DNA from: Lewinellaceae bacterium
GTDB taxonomy: Bacteria > Bacteroidota > Bacteroidia > Chitinophagales > Saprospiraceae
DNA length: 64,000 bases
Direction of reading: 5' to 3'
Assembly: GCA_020636045.1 (NCBI GenBank)
Contig: JACJYP010000002.1
Span: 186,001-250,000, forward strand
The position numbers were made by a program, and so were the translations under genes. The notes under the pieces were generated by a model. That model had not been told where the DNA came from. It worked only from the letters and a program-made list of their open reading frames with translations, and did not search any database. Positions 16,496 to 24,132 of this stretch are shown here, in pieces (position 1 is the first letter of the stretch; every line of letters starts with the position of its first letter).

Positions 16496-17197
16496 TCAAT
16501 CGACATAAGGCTGAAATTCGAGCGTCCGGTTGCTCATGTCGAATGCGCAAAGCACACCCAGACCTTCTTTATTGGAGAACCGCTGTTCGGCGAACACACA
16601 GCCCGCATCGAGGTCGAGGTAGCGATCGATATCCAAACTTAAATACTGATTTTCAATGTGCTGTGTAGCCATCGGCGTGTGACCATGCAGAATGGTACGG
16701 TCGCCCAGCCAGTCATATTGCACCTGGCCGTACCAGTCCCAGTTCCTGATCCAGCACATGACTTCAAGGTTGCTCAGGGGGTCGGGCCGGCTGAAGTCGA
16801 GGCCGCCGTGCACGAGGATGTAACCTTCGGTTTCGATGTAATAGGGCAGCGATTGCATAAATTCCAGGTATTTGGGAGGGATCTCGCTGCATTGCGACAC
16901 GCCGAAACTGTCCATGGTTTTTTTGCCGTCGCTCAGGACCCAGCGCTCCAGTCCGGTAAAGTCGTTTCCGGCGGCCCGCAGCACCAGTTCCTCGTGGTTG
17001 CCGCGCAGACACTGCACCGCGTAGCCCTTTTCCCGGAGTTCGAAAACGAGATCGATCACGCCTTTGGAGTCCGGCCCGCGATCCACGTAATCGCCGAGCA
17101 GGAACAACTCGTCGGAACGCGACAGCGACAGTTTGTCGAGCAGTGCCAGGAAGGTCTTTTTACAGCCGTGAATGTCGGTGATGGCGATCTTGCGCAT
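16496..17197 (-). CDS. Serine/threonine-type metallophosphoesterase
   Basis: A 233-residue calcineurin-like phosphoesterase similar to bacterial PrpA/ApaH-type protein phosphatases. Metal-binding motifs appear in order: D8-x-H10 in TDIHG (Thr where Gly is usual), GDYVDRGPDS (about 36-45), RGNHEE (about 66-71), then VHGGLD and LHGHTPM with the later histidines. It would remove phosphate from proteins or from diadenosine tetraphosphate in the cytoplasm; the sequence alone does not decide. The length is normal. The ElaA-like acetyltransferase gene ends 78 bases upstream on the same strand, so the two may form one transcript. Confidence 0.9.
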   Translation of the reverse strand: MRKIAITDIHGCKKTFLALLDKLSLSRSDELFLLGDYVDRGPDSKGVIDLVFELREKGYAVQCLRGNHEELVLRAAGNDFTGLERWVLSDGKKTMDSFGVSQCSEIPPKYLEFMQSLPYYIETEGYILVHGGLDFSRPDPLSNLEVMCWIRNWDWYGQVQYDWLGDRTILHGHTPMATQHIENQYLSLDIDRYLDLDAGCVFAEQRFSNKEGLGVLCAFDMSNRTLEFQPYVD

Positions 17198-17275
17198 GTA
17201 AGTTTTGTGTCGGTAATGTCTGAAAATGTTTATTGCGGGGGAGAAACGCGCGAAGCGCCTGCCGGGTTCCGGTAC

Positions 17276-17725
17276 TCAGTCGAGGATCATTTTTATATGC
17301 GGGATGCCGTCTTCCAGATAAGGTTCGTCGACCGCGCGAAACCCGAACCCCTCGTAGAACCGGGTGAGATACACCTGCGCGCCGATCTTGATGGGCAGTG
17401 GGCCGAATAAAAAACGGCACATGCCGATGCTCCTGTTCATCAGCACTTTTCCAGCGCCCGTGCCGCGCACCGAAGGCGACGACACCACCCGCCCGATCGA
17501 TGAGTATCCCTCGTAAGCCAGTCCTTCCGGCAGCAGGCGCGTGTAGCAGGCGAGCAGGCCCGATGCATCGCGCCCGCAAAGGTGCCAGGATGACTGGTCT
17601 TTGCCGTCGGCATCGAGATAGGGGCAGTTTTGCTCGACGACGAACACCTCCTGCCGGAGCGCCATGATGTCGTACAGGTCTTCGGGAGAGAGTTGCTGAA
17701 AAGGAAGACACGAAAATGTGAGCAT
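17276..17725 (-). CDS. ElaA-like GNAT N-acetyltransferase
   Basis: A 149-residue GNAT-fold protein of the ElaA type. Seen: FQQLSPEDLYDIMALRQEVF near the start, the typical EQNCPYLDADGKD, and the acetyl-CoA-binding signature IGRVVSSPSVRGTGAGKVLM (about 84-103), followed by the C-terminal FYEGFGFRAV. The acceptor is unknown. The ATG at 17725 gives the usual ElaA length; the longer frame to 17848 would run into the divergent promoter region. A TACTTTTG box on the minus strand (17744-17751) lies 18 bases upstream. Confidence 0.88.
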   Translation of the reverse strand: MLTFSCLPFQQLSPEDLYDIMALRQEVFVVEQNCPYLDADGKDQSSWHLCGRDASGLLACYTRLLPEGLAYEGYSSIGRVVSSPSVRGTGAGKVLMNRSIGMCRFLFGPLPIKIGAQVYLTRFYEGFGFRAVDEPYLEDGIPHIKMILD

Positions 17726-17743
17726 GGGATTGACAATTTCGGG

Positions 17744-17751
17744 CAAAAGTA
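17744..17751 (-). promoter_or_regulatory. -7 box for the ElaA-like gene
   Basis: TACTTTTG on the minus strand, a perfect TAnnTTTG. It is one of two divergent boxes in the 136-base gap between the ElaA-like and DUF2911 genes. No clear -33 TTG at standard spacing. Confidence 0.55.
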
Positions 17752-17805
17752 GGAGGCCGCCGGCCAAAAACACAGCGCGAACGACCCGCTCTGGCATGTA
17801 TTTTC

Positions 17806-17813
17806 TACTTTTG
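17806..17813 (+). promoter_or_regulatory. -7 box for the DUF2911 gene
   Basis: TACTTTTG on the plus strand, a perfect TAnnTTTG, 48 bases before the ATG at 17862. It is identical to the divergent box at 17744-17751. Confidence 0.6.
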
Positions 17814-17861
17814 CAAACCAATTTTGGACGTATCTGTTTCAAGACCAAATTTTATCATAAC

Positions 17862-18731
17862 ATGAAAAAGCTATCTTTCTTTACTGCCCTTCTGATGCTG
17901 GCAGCCTCCGTGCCGGCATTCTCCCAGATCAAAACCCCCGCACCGAGCCCCGGCTCCAAAGTCAGCCAGGATGTCGGCCTGATACAGGTCGAGGTTGAAT
18001 ACTCCCGTCCCGGCGCAAAAGGCCGCAAGATATTCGGCGACCTCGTACCCTTCGGCGCATTGTGGCGCACCGGCGCCAACGCGTCTACCAAGGTGAACTT
18101 CAGCGACGATGCCACTGTAGGCGGCGTAAAACTGCCGAAAGGCAAATACGCGCTCTACACCGTGCCCGGTGAAAAAGAGTGGTCCATCGTATTTTACAAA
18201 AACACTTCTTACTGGGGCGCTCCCGAACCCAAGGATTTCAAGGAAGAAGAAGTGGCTGCCCGTTTCAACGCGCCGGTCGTGATGCTGAAAGACCGGGTGG
18301 AAACCTTCACCATCGGTTTCAACAACCTGAAAAACGACGGCGCCGATATGGAGATCTCCTGGGAAAACACCAAGGTGGTCGTGCCGATCGGCGTGGATAC
18401 CGACGCCAAGGTCACGGCAGCCATCAAGTCGACCATGGAAGGCCCTTCCGCCGGCGACTACTGGGCAGCAGGCCGCTACTACTATGAGGAGAAAAAAGAC
18501 ATGAAACAGGCCCTCGAATGGGTGAACAAAGCCATGGAAAAAGGCGGCGAAAAATTCTGGATGCTCCGGATGAAGTCGCTGATCCAGGCTGAAATGGGCC
18601 AGCACAAAGAGGCGATCGCCACGGCTGAAAAAAGCATGGAAATGGCCAAAACCGAAGGCAACAACGACTATGTGCGCATGAACGAGAAGTCCATCGCCGA
18701 GTGGAAGGAAAAAACCGGCATGAAGAAGTAA
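17862..18731 (+). CDS. Exported DUF2911 protein with C-terminal TPR-like helices
   Basis: A 289-residue exported protein. It has a signal peptide (MKKLSFFTALLMLAASVPAFSQ), then the DUF2911 domain (about 30-180), recognisable from VEVEYSRPGAKGRKIFGDLV and the downstream GALWRTGAN and KGKYALYTVPGEKEW. The C-terminal 90 residues form TPR-like helical pairs (YYYEEKKDMKQALEWVNKAM, GQHKEAIATAEKSMEMA). DUF2911 proteins are common in Bacteroidota and their role is unknown. The gene is monocistronic, with a promoter at 17806 and a strong terminator at 18757. Confidence 0.88.
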   Translation: MKKLSFFTALLMLAASVPAFSQIKTPAPSPGSKVSQDVGLIQVEVEYSRPGAKGRKIFGDLVPFGALWRTGANASTKVNFSDDATVGGVKLPKGKYALYTVPGEKEWSIVFYKNTSYWGAPEPKDFKEEEVAARFNAPVVMLKDRVETFTIGFNNLKNDGADMEISWENTKVVVPIGVDTDAKVTAAIKSTMEGPSAGDYWAAGRYYYEEKKDMKQALEWVNKAMEKGGEKFWMLRMKSLIQAEMGQHKEAIATAEKSMEMAKTEGNNDYVRMNEKSIAEWKEKTGMKK

Positions 18732-18756
18732 TCGCGTTCCGATCTTCTTGTTTCCC

Positions 18757-18797
18757 GCCGGGCGGTGTCTGTTTTGCAGGCGCCGCCCGGCTTTTTA
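18757..18797 (+). terminator. Terminator after the DUF2911 gene
   Basis: GCCGGGCGG (18757-18765) pairs with CCGCCCGGC (18783-18791), followed by TTTTTA. Strong and correctly placed 26 bases after the stop. Confidence 0.85.
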
Positions 18798-18919
18798 TTA
18801 GGCATGTCGCTGTCCCCGCGAAGGCGTGTGATCTGCAGGCTTCCCTGATGCTTCCGGAATGATCTGAGAACAAGGATTGAAACAAACCTTCGACGATATC
18901 CGGTGAGATGTTACAACAA

Positions 18920-19283
18920 CAGGGTTCCTTGTCAAGACAAACGCCCTTTGTGTAATCACTGCAAGGTTCCTTGCCAAGACAAACGCCCTTTGTGTAATCG
19001 TTACAAGGAACGTTGTAACGACAAACGCCCCTTGTGCAATCGCTGCAAGGTTCATTGTCAAGACAAACGCCCTTTGTGTAATCGTTACAAGGAACGTTGT
19101 AACGACTAACGTCCTTTGTGTAATCGCTGCAAGGAACGTTGTAACGACAAACGTCCTTTGTGTAGTCGTTGCAAGGTTTATTGTCAAGCCAAACGCCCTT
19201 TGTGTAATCGTTACAAGGAACGTTGTAACGACTAACGTCCTTTGTGTAGTCGTTGCAAGGTTCGTTGCAGTGATTACAGGGTC
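18920..19283. repeat. Tandem array of 42-bp repeats (8 full units plus a partial)
   Basis: Units start at 18920, 18962, 19004, 19046, 19088, 19130, 19172, 19214 and 19256 (last one degenerate), exactly 42 bases apart with no spacers. Two variants mix: A (CAAGGTTCCTTGTCAAGACA..., units 1, 2, 4, 7, 9) and B (CAAGGAACGTTGTAACGACA..., units 3, 5, 6, 8). Both end in a shared CCTTTGTGTAATCG block. Many B junctions form a perfect 8-bp hairpin (CGTTACAA/TTGTAACG, e.g. 18999-19020). The unit is 14 codons long: the minus strand is open through the whole array (19304-18798), while the plus frame reads a Cys-rich repeat (CQDKRPLCNRCK) until a stop near 19110. Confidence 0.92.
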
Positions 19284-19433
19284 GGCGGTAACTACCACCC
19301 CCAACTCCCGGCCTTCAGCCGGCTTTTAATGCCCGAACTGGCAGCAGGGAAAATATTCCGCATGCACGGCGTCGAACTTCGTTTATTTGCCTTGCTCAAG
19401 CAATCTGTTTTCAATCAAAATGCCCTTTCAGAC

Positions 19434-20690
19434 ATGAAAAAAAGCCATCTCTTCGCGCTGCTGTTCATTTTTGCCGCCCTTCAGAACCTGCAATCCCAGA
19501 ACCCCGGCTGCGACGGCGCCCGGTACATCGACGACGTTTTTACCGACGTGACCAAAACGACCGTACAATACGCTACGGCCGTCAATCAGGCCAACAGCCA
19601 GGTAACGCTGATGATGGATGTGTACGAACCTGCGGGCGACACCCTGTCGACGCGGCCGGTGGTCATCCTGGCGCACGGCGGCAGTTTTATTTTCGGCGAC
19701 AAGAGCGATATGAAACGCTGGTGCGAACGCCTGGCGCGCAAGGGATACGTGGCGGCTTCCATCCAGTACCGTCTGTACCCGCTTTTTGTGCTGGGCACCC
19801 CCGACTCTGTAGATATTTTCGGCACGGCGGTGCGCGCCGTCGGCGATATGAAATGCGCTGCGCGGTATTTCAGGGAAGATGCGGCAACGGTCAATCAGTT
19901 CAGGGCCGACGCTGTCAGCATTTTTGTCGGCGGGTACTCCGCAGGCGCGGTGACGGCGCTGCATGCCGGCTTTCTGGACAGCACCGATGTGCTCCCCGCC
20001 TTCATTCAGAACATACTCGACGCCAACGGCGGCTTTAACGGCAATACCGGCACCGCCTCCAACCAAACCTATTCCTCTGACATCAAAGGGGTCATCAATC
20101 TGTCGGGCGGCCTTTACCGCAGCAACTGGGTGGATGCCGGCGGCGTGCCGCTGGCGAGCATCCACGGCGACAACGACGGCACGGTGCCTTACTACAGCGG
20201 CCAGGCGGCCAATATCGCGTATCTCGAAGGCAGCGCACTGATCCACCAGGCCGCGGATGCCGCAGGGCTGATCAACAGCCTGGTGACGGTGCCGGGCGGC
20301 GACCACACGGATACCTACGATCCTACCAAGCCGCAGTTCGTTCCCTTTGTGGATTCATTCTGGATGAATGCCAGCGTGATGATGGAATCCCTGGTTTGTG
20401 CGACGGTATCTGCCAATACGCCCGCCGGACCGGACCCGGAAGCCTGGGCGGTATATCCGAATCCCGTTGCGGGCGGCGCTTTTGCAGTGCGATTACCGGC
20501 TTCTTTGCAGCGGGCGGATGTGCTGATGACCGATCTTTCAGGAAAAGCCGTTTTTCAATTGTCCGGAGTGGAGGACCGGCAGATCATTCACGCCGCAACG
20601 CTTCCTGAAGGCATCTACACGGTATCGCTGCGCAATCCCGAACAGCCGCAGCGCCGGTTCGGGGTGCAAAAACTGGTCTTGTTGCGTTAG
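19434..20690 (+). CDS. T9SS-exported alpha/beta hydrolase
   Basis: A 418-residue secreted hydrolase. After a signal peptide (MKKSHLFALLFIFAALQNLQSQ) comes an alpha/beta-hydrolase fold like that of carboxylesterases: oxyanion-loop HGGSF (VVILAHGGSFIFGDK), nucleophile elbow GGYSAG with the catalytic Ser, a probable acid in HGDNDGTVPY, and a late His in PGGDHTDTYD. The last 80 residues are a type A T9SS sorting domain (YPNPVAGGAFAV ... GIYTVSLRN ... QKLVLLR), so it is exported by the PorKLMN system and cleaved or anchored at the surface. The substrate is unknown. It lies just after the 42-bp repeat array. Confidence 0.9.
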   Translation: MKKSHLFALLFIFAALQNLQSQNPGCDGARYIDDVFTDVTKTTVQYATAVNQANSQVTLMMDVYEPAGDTLSTRPVVILAHGGSFIFGDKSDMKRWCERLARKGYVAASIQYRLYPLFVLGTPDSVDIFGTAVRAVGDMKCAARYFREDAATVNQFRADAVSIFVGGYSAGAVTALHAGFLDSTDVLPAFIQNILDANGGFNGNTGTASNQTYSSDIKGVINLSGGLYRSNWVDAGGVPLASIHGDNDGTVPYYSGQAANIAYLEGSALIHQAADAAGLINSLVTVPGGDHTDTYDPTKPQFVPFVDSFWMNASVMMESLVCATVSANTPAGPDPEAWAVYPNPVAGGAFAVRLPASLQRADVLMTDLSGKAVFQLSGVEDRQIIHAATLPEGIYTVSLRNPEQPQRRFGVQKLVLLR

Positions 20691-20762
20691 AAGCGCTTAC
20701 AAGTTCGATCGGACAAATTCAGTTGTTTCTATCCCGGCACCTGCTACTGCCGTCTGCACGCT

Positions 20763-22646
20763 TTACACCAGCGGCAGCGATAATTGCACGGCGGCGCCGG
20801 CGCCGGGAGCAGCGCTGAGCGTCAGTTCGCCGCAGATATCGGCAGCCCTTTTGAGCATATTGTTGAGTCCGTTGCCGCGTTCCACGGTGCGGGTGTCGAA
20901 ACCTTTCCCGTTGTCGGCGATGCGCAGCATCAGGCGCTCCTCCGTGACGTGCAGGCTGATGTCCATGCGGCTGCAATCACTGTATTTTACGGCATTATTA
21001 ACGGCTTCCTTAAAAATCAGGTAAACGTTGCGGCGTGTGGAAATGTCGAGGTTGCGCATCGGCAGGTTCCTCGGGATGTCCATCTGGTAGTCGATGTCCT
21101 TGGCATCGAGCACGCGAACGGCGTATTCGCGCATGCGGTCGGCCATGTCGTTCAGGTAGTCGGCATTGGGCTTGACAGCCCAGATGAGATCGCTGATGCT
21201 TTCCAGCGTCGCCTGGGCATTCCGGCTGATCTGGCCGAGGATGGGCGCTGCCTCGGGGGCTTTCTGCGCGAGTTGGGAGTGCGCTACCTGGCTGAGGATG
21301 CGTATGCTCGACATGGAAGCCGCCACGTCGTCGTGCAGGTCGCGCGCGATCTGGTCTTTTACCTGCTGCTCCGCTTCGCGGATCTCCATTTCCTTTTTTT
21401 GCTGTTCCATTTCCAGTTCCAGTTGCAGCAGGTTGCGGTCGGTTTCCACCGAACGGTGCCATTTGGAAAGGGCGATGGTAAACACCAGCACTTCGATGAT
21501 AAACCCCACGACCACAGCGTGCTGGATGGCGGGGTAGGAGGGGATCATGGCGAGGTTGCGAAACAGGATGGCCATGAACGACAGGCTGAGCGGCATGAAT
21601 GCCAGCAGGGTCAGGCGCGCCCGTTCGCTTTTTTTAAAAAAACGGATGGACAGATACAACGCGTTGAAAGTGAACAGGATAAAAAATGCGTTCACGATGG
21701 TGAAAAGCGGCCGCAAGGGCGCCTGCCGGCCGCTGGCTTCCAGTATCCAGATCACTGTAACCACACCCACGACACCGATGATGTAGCCCTTTACGATCTT
21801 GTCCCATCGGGGTGAAAGGGTGCGTAATCGCAGGAAATTGCGCAAAAACTGGGCGAAGGTCGCGGCAATCAGCGAGGAAATACACTGGTGGCCGATGTGG
21901 GTCAGCAGGCCGTAGTCGGCCGAGTAGTTGTACAACTCCCGGACCAGGATGTTGAGGATGTAAATGCCGTACAGCAGGTAGGTGACATCGCGAAACTGGA
22001 TGAACAACACCAGGCTGAACATGAGCGAAACCAGCATAACCCCCAGGAATATACCCAGCAATACGATGTTTTGCCTGCTGAGCATGCCGAAATGCCCGGG
22101 GCTGTGCAGGCTCAGGTTGAGGTACATCGAGCCGATATGATTGGCGCCCTGCGCCCAGAATTCATTTTTCCCCGGTTGCAGGGTGAGTGGGAAATGGAAC
22201 CCGTCGGTGAGGATATACTGCACGTCGTTGTGCATGTTTGCGCCGACTTTTCCCAGAAAATCCGGGCGTCCGCCGGGCTTTATCTGCCAGAGTTCAAAAC
22301 GGTCTATGTTTTTGCGGTTCAGGCGGAGCACCAGGGTCAGCGGCTCCGGCCGGTCGTTTTGGATCACAAAATGGAACCAGTAAGGCGCCTGATCCGTGCC
22401 GAAAGTCAGATAAGGGTTGTCGCCTCCTTTCAGAGGACCTGCATAGCGCCCCGCCGTCATGTCGTCCAGGGTAAGCGAACGCCCTGCGTCGCGGTACCAT
22501 TGCGGCATCACCCATGCTTCCGTAAAGGCGCTGTCCACCGGCAGCAGGTATTGCGCATGCGCCGCAACAGGCGTTGCGCAAATGGCACAGGCAAGCAGCA
22601 GATGCCTGAAAAGGCGGCAGATACGAAGGTCGGGAAGCATGGACAT
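20763..22646 (-). CDS. 7TMR-DISM sensor histidine kinase (HisKA_3 type)
   Basis: A 627-residue sensor kinase. Order: signal peptide (about 1-31), a periplasmic 7TMR-DISMED2-like beta domain (about 40-165) that in relatives is thought to bind carbohydrates, seven TM helices (about 185-395), a short coiled coil (QLELEMEQQKKEMEIREAEQ), HisKA_3 with phospho-acceptor His438 in ARDLHDDVAASM, then a HATPase (EAVNNAVKYS, DNGKGFD, GNGLNNM). Such kinases pair with NarL/LuxR-type regulators, but no regulator gene is adjacent. The nearest genes are the convergent hydrolase and, upstream, a gap with a strong plus-strand terminator. ATG 22640 is an alternative start. Confidence 0.9.
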   Translation of the reverse strand: MSMLPDLRICRLFRHLLLACAICATPVAAHAQYLLPVDSAFTEAWVMPQWYRDAGRSLTLDDMTAGRYAGPLKGGDNPYLTFGTDQAPYWFHFVIQNDRPEPLTLVLRLNRKNIDRFELWQIKPGGRPDFLGKVGANMHNDVQYILTDGFHFPLTLQPGKNEFWAQGANHIGSMYLNLSLHSPGHFGMLSRQNIVLLGIFLGVMLVSLMFSLVLFIQFRDVTYLLYGIYILNILVRELYNYSADYGLLTHIGHQCISSLIAATFAQFLRNFLRLRTLSPRWDKIVKGYIIGVVGVVTVIWILEASGRQAPLRPLFTIVNAFFILFTFNALYLSIRFFKKSERARLTLLAFMPLSLSFMAILFRNLAMIPSYPAIQHAVVVGFIIEVLVFTIALSKWHRSVETDRNLLQLELEMEQQKKEMEIREAEQQVKDQIARDLHDDVAASMSSIRILSQVAHSQLAQKAPEAAPILGQISRNAQATLESISDLIWAVKPNADYLNDMADRMREYAVRVLDAKDIDYQMDIPRNLPMRNLDISTRRNVYLIFKEAVNNAVKYSDCSRMDISLHVTEERLMLRIADNGKGFDTRTVERGNGLNNMLKRAADICGELTLSAAPGAGAAVQLSLPLV

Positions 22647-22970
22647 CGGGTATTGGGAATCAGGACCTGTAATACTTCAGTCGGATTAAAAGGCACTTCG
22701 TCAATCGCGCGTTTTGCTGACGGATAATAACAAATCATAAAACATTCCTCAAAAATTGAGCCTTGTATGCCGGCTGGCATCCAACGAAATGTATAAAGGC
22801 CATTACAGACAAAAAAACGTCAGCAATTAGCAAATGCCGCGGCTAAAAAAAATTTAACAGTTAGCGGAGGGAAAAAAGCAGAATCCGGACCTTGTTTGGC
22901 ACGGTTTTCACAAAGAGTGAGGCGAAAGGGCTAACATTTGATTGGTTAATTGTTTTCATGGTTATGTTGT

Positions 22971-23006
22971 AGCCGTCCAGTCGAAAAGACTGGACGGCTT
23001 TTTTAT
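22971..23006 (+). terminator. Strong intrinsic terminator with no plus-strand gene before it
   Basis: AGCCGTCCAGTC (22971-22982) pairs perfectly with GACTGGACGGCT (22988-22999) around a GAAAA loop, followed by TTTTTTA. It points along the plus strand, yet no plus-strand gene was found between 22647 and 22970. The 418-base gap (22647-23064) holds nothing else I recognise, so the terminator may end a small RNA. Confidence 0.8.
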
Positions 23007-23064
23007 TCAAAGAGCCCTGTTTGGCACATCGCTGCCGGATCATTTTTCCCATATACAGATCGTT

Positions 23065-23586
23065 TTATCCCTGCCCCATCGCCGCCATGTGATGCCCGGT
23101 ATGGAAGATGGTGAAGATCAACATCTCGCGCATCGTGAGGGCGCCAAGGGCAGGGTGGGGTAGCATGTATTCGCTCAGGTCGGATTCTTCCCAGGGTTCG
23201 AGGGCGGCGACCAGTTGCGCGCATTCCTGCCGAAGCGTTTCGATCAGGAGTGCTTTTTGGTCTTCTGCAACCGCTTCCGGTGTCAAGCGCGGAGGGGCGG
23301 TCAGTCCGCCGGCCAGCGCTTTTTTGTAAAACGCGATCAGTTCCGCTTCGCCGCGCTCGATGGCATCGCCTCTTGTTCCGAATTTTTCGCGCAGCACAGG
23401 TTTCGGCAGTCCGAGCGCTTTCACGACCGGAGCGGTGCTCAGTATGAGGTGCGTCACATGCTGGCCGATGCTCCATTTGCCTGGGGCGAGGGGCGGCGAC
23501 AGGCGGCCTTCCGGCAGGCTTTCGAGGAAACCGGTCAGTATGGCAAACTTTTCTTCCAGTCCCCTGATGATGGCTGTTTTATTCAT
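23065..23586 (-). CDS. DinB/YfiT-like four-helix protein
   Basis: A 173-residue protein of the DinB-like superfamily, a metal-binding four-helix bundle. The metal His triad is visible: H47 or H50 in IGQHVTHL after the typical PGKWSIGQ, and the pair in FHTGHHMAAM near the C-terminus. Members include thiol-dependent enzymes (bacillithiol transferases, mycothiol-dependent isomerases) and proteins of unknown role. It is divergent from the hxlR-type gene, with a 114-base shared gap, and may be under its control. The exact reaction cannot be stated. Confidence 0.85.
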   Translation of the reverse strand: MNKTAIIRGLEEKFAILTGFLESLPEGRLSPPLAPGKWSIGQHVTHLILSTAPVVKALGLPKPVLREKFGTRGDAIERGEAELIAFYKKALAGGLTAPPRLTPEAVAEDQKALLIETLRQECAQLVAALEPWEESDLSEYMLPHPALGALTMREMLIFTIFHTGHHMAAMGQG

Positions 23587-23630
23587 ATTGCAGTAAATAT
23601 TGCGCTTTGGTTACTATTCGTAAGCAATGG

Positions 23631-23662
23631 TTTGGCCGGGTGCAATATTCTGCTTTAATTTG
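23631..23662 (+). promoter_or_regulatory. Probable promoter of the HxlR-type regulator gene
   Basis: TTTG (23631-23634), 21 bases, then TAATTTG (23656-23662), a 7-base -7 variant. It lies in the shared gap with the divergent DinB-like gene, so the regulator could control both. Confidence 0.5.
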
Positions 23663-23700
23663 CTGTCTGCCAATAACTTACCAAGCAATAACTCAGTAAC

Positions 23701-24132
23701 ATGGGAGTAACCGATGCTGACAACCAGACAGTTGTGTTCAAAGAAAGGTTGAAAAAAATATACCGGTACAGCCAGTCGCACCTCAGCGAGGGCCTGTGCC
23801 CTACGGGCAAGGTGCTGGCGCCGACCCTCGACCGCTGGAGCATGTTCTGCCTGTTCAACCTGGCCTATTACGAAACCTTGCGCTTTGGCGAACTGCGCAA
23901 AAAGATCGACGGCATCTCTCCGAGGATGCTCGCCGTTACGCTCAGGCGTCTCGAAGAACACGGCTTCGTCGCGCGAAAAGCGTATTCGGAAGTGCCGCCG
24001 CGTGTGGAATATCGCCTGACGGATTTCGGCCTCGAACTGTCGCGCCGGCTGTCGGACCTGACCGAGTGGTTTTTGGGATATTTTGAAAAATTACCCGCAT
24101 TCGAACATTTCAACGAAAAAATAGAAAAATGA
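23701..24132 (+). CDS. HxlR-family transcriptional regulator
   Basis: A 143-residue winged-helix regulator. It has the family order: a conserved Cys in LCPTGKVLAPTLDRWSMF (about residue 32), helix-turn-helix FGELRKKIDGISPRMLAVTL (about 60-79), and the wing YSEVPPRVEYRLTDFGLEL. HxlR proteins often sense electrophiles or oxidants through the N-terminal Cys and repress adjacent genes. The divergent DinB-like gene and the downstream DUF1080 gene are plausible targets. The stop overlaps the next start (ATGA at 24129-24132), so it is co-translated with the DUF1080 gene. Confidence 0.92.
   Translation: MGVTDADNQTVVFKERLKKIYRYSQSHLSEGLCPTGKVLAPTLDRWSMFCLFNLAYYETLRFGELRKKIDGISPRMLAVTLRRLEEHGFVARKAYSEVPPRVEYRLTDFGLELSRRLSDLTEWFLGYFEKLPAFEHFNEKIEK

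Noticed and set aside
18903..19109. A Cys-rich 68-residue protein from the plus strand of the repeat array
   Set aside because: It is only the repeat read in one frame and is broken by a stop made from a single base change in unit 5; no signal or conserved context supports it.
18920..19283. The 42-bp array as a CRISPR array
   Set aside because: The units are contiguous with no unique spacers, and no cas gene is near.
20763..22646. A response regulator partner for the 7TMR-DISM kinase nearby
   Set aside because: No receiver-domain gene was found on either strand in the window.
22861..23052. A 63-residue frame on the minus strand in the gap before the DinB gene
   Set aside because: It spans the strong terminator stem, has no family match and no start signal; the stem explains the open frame.
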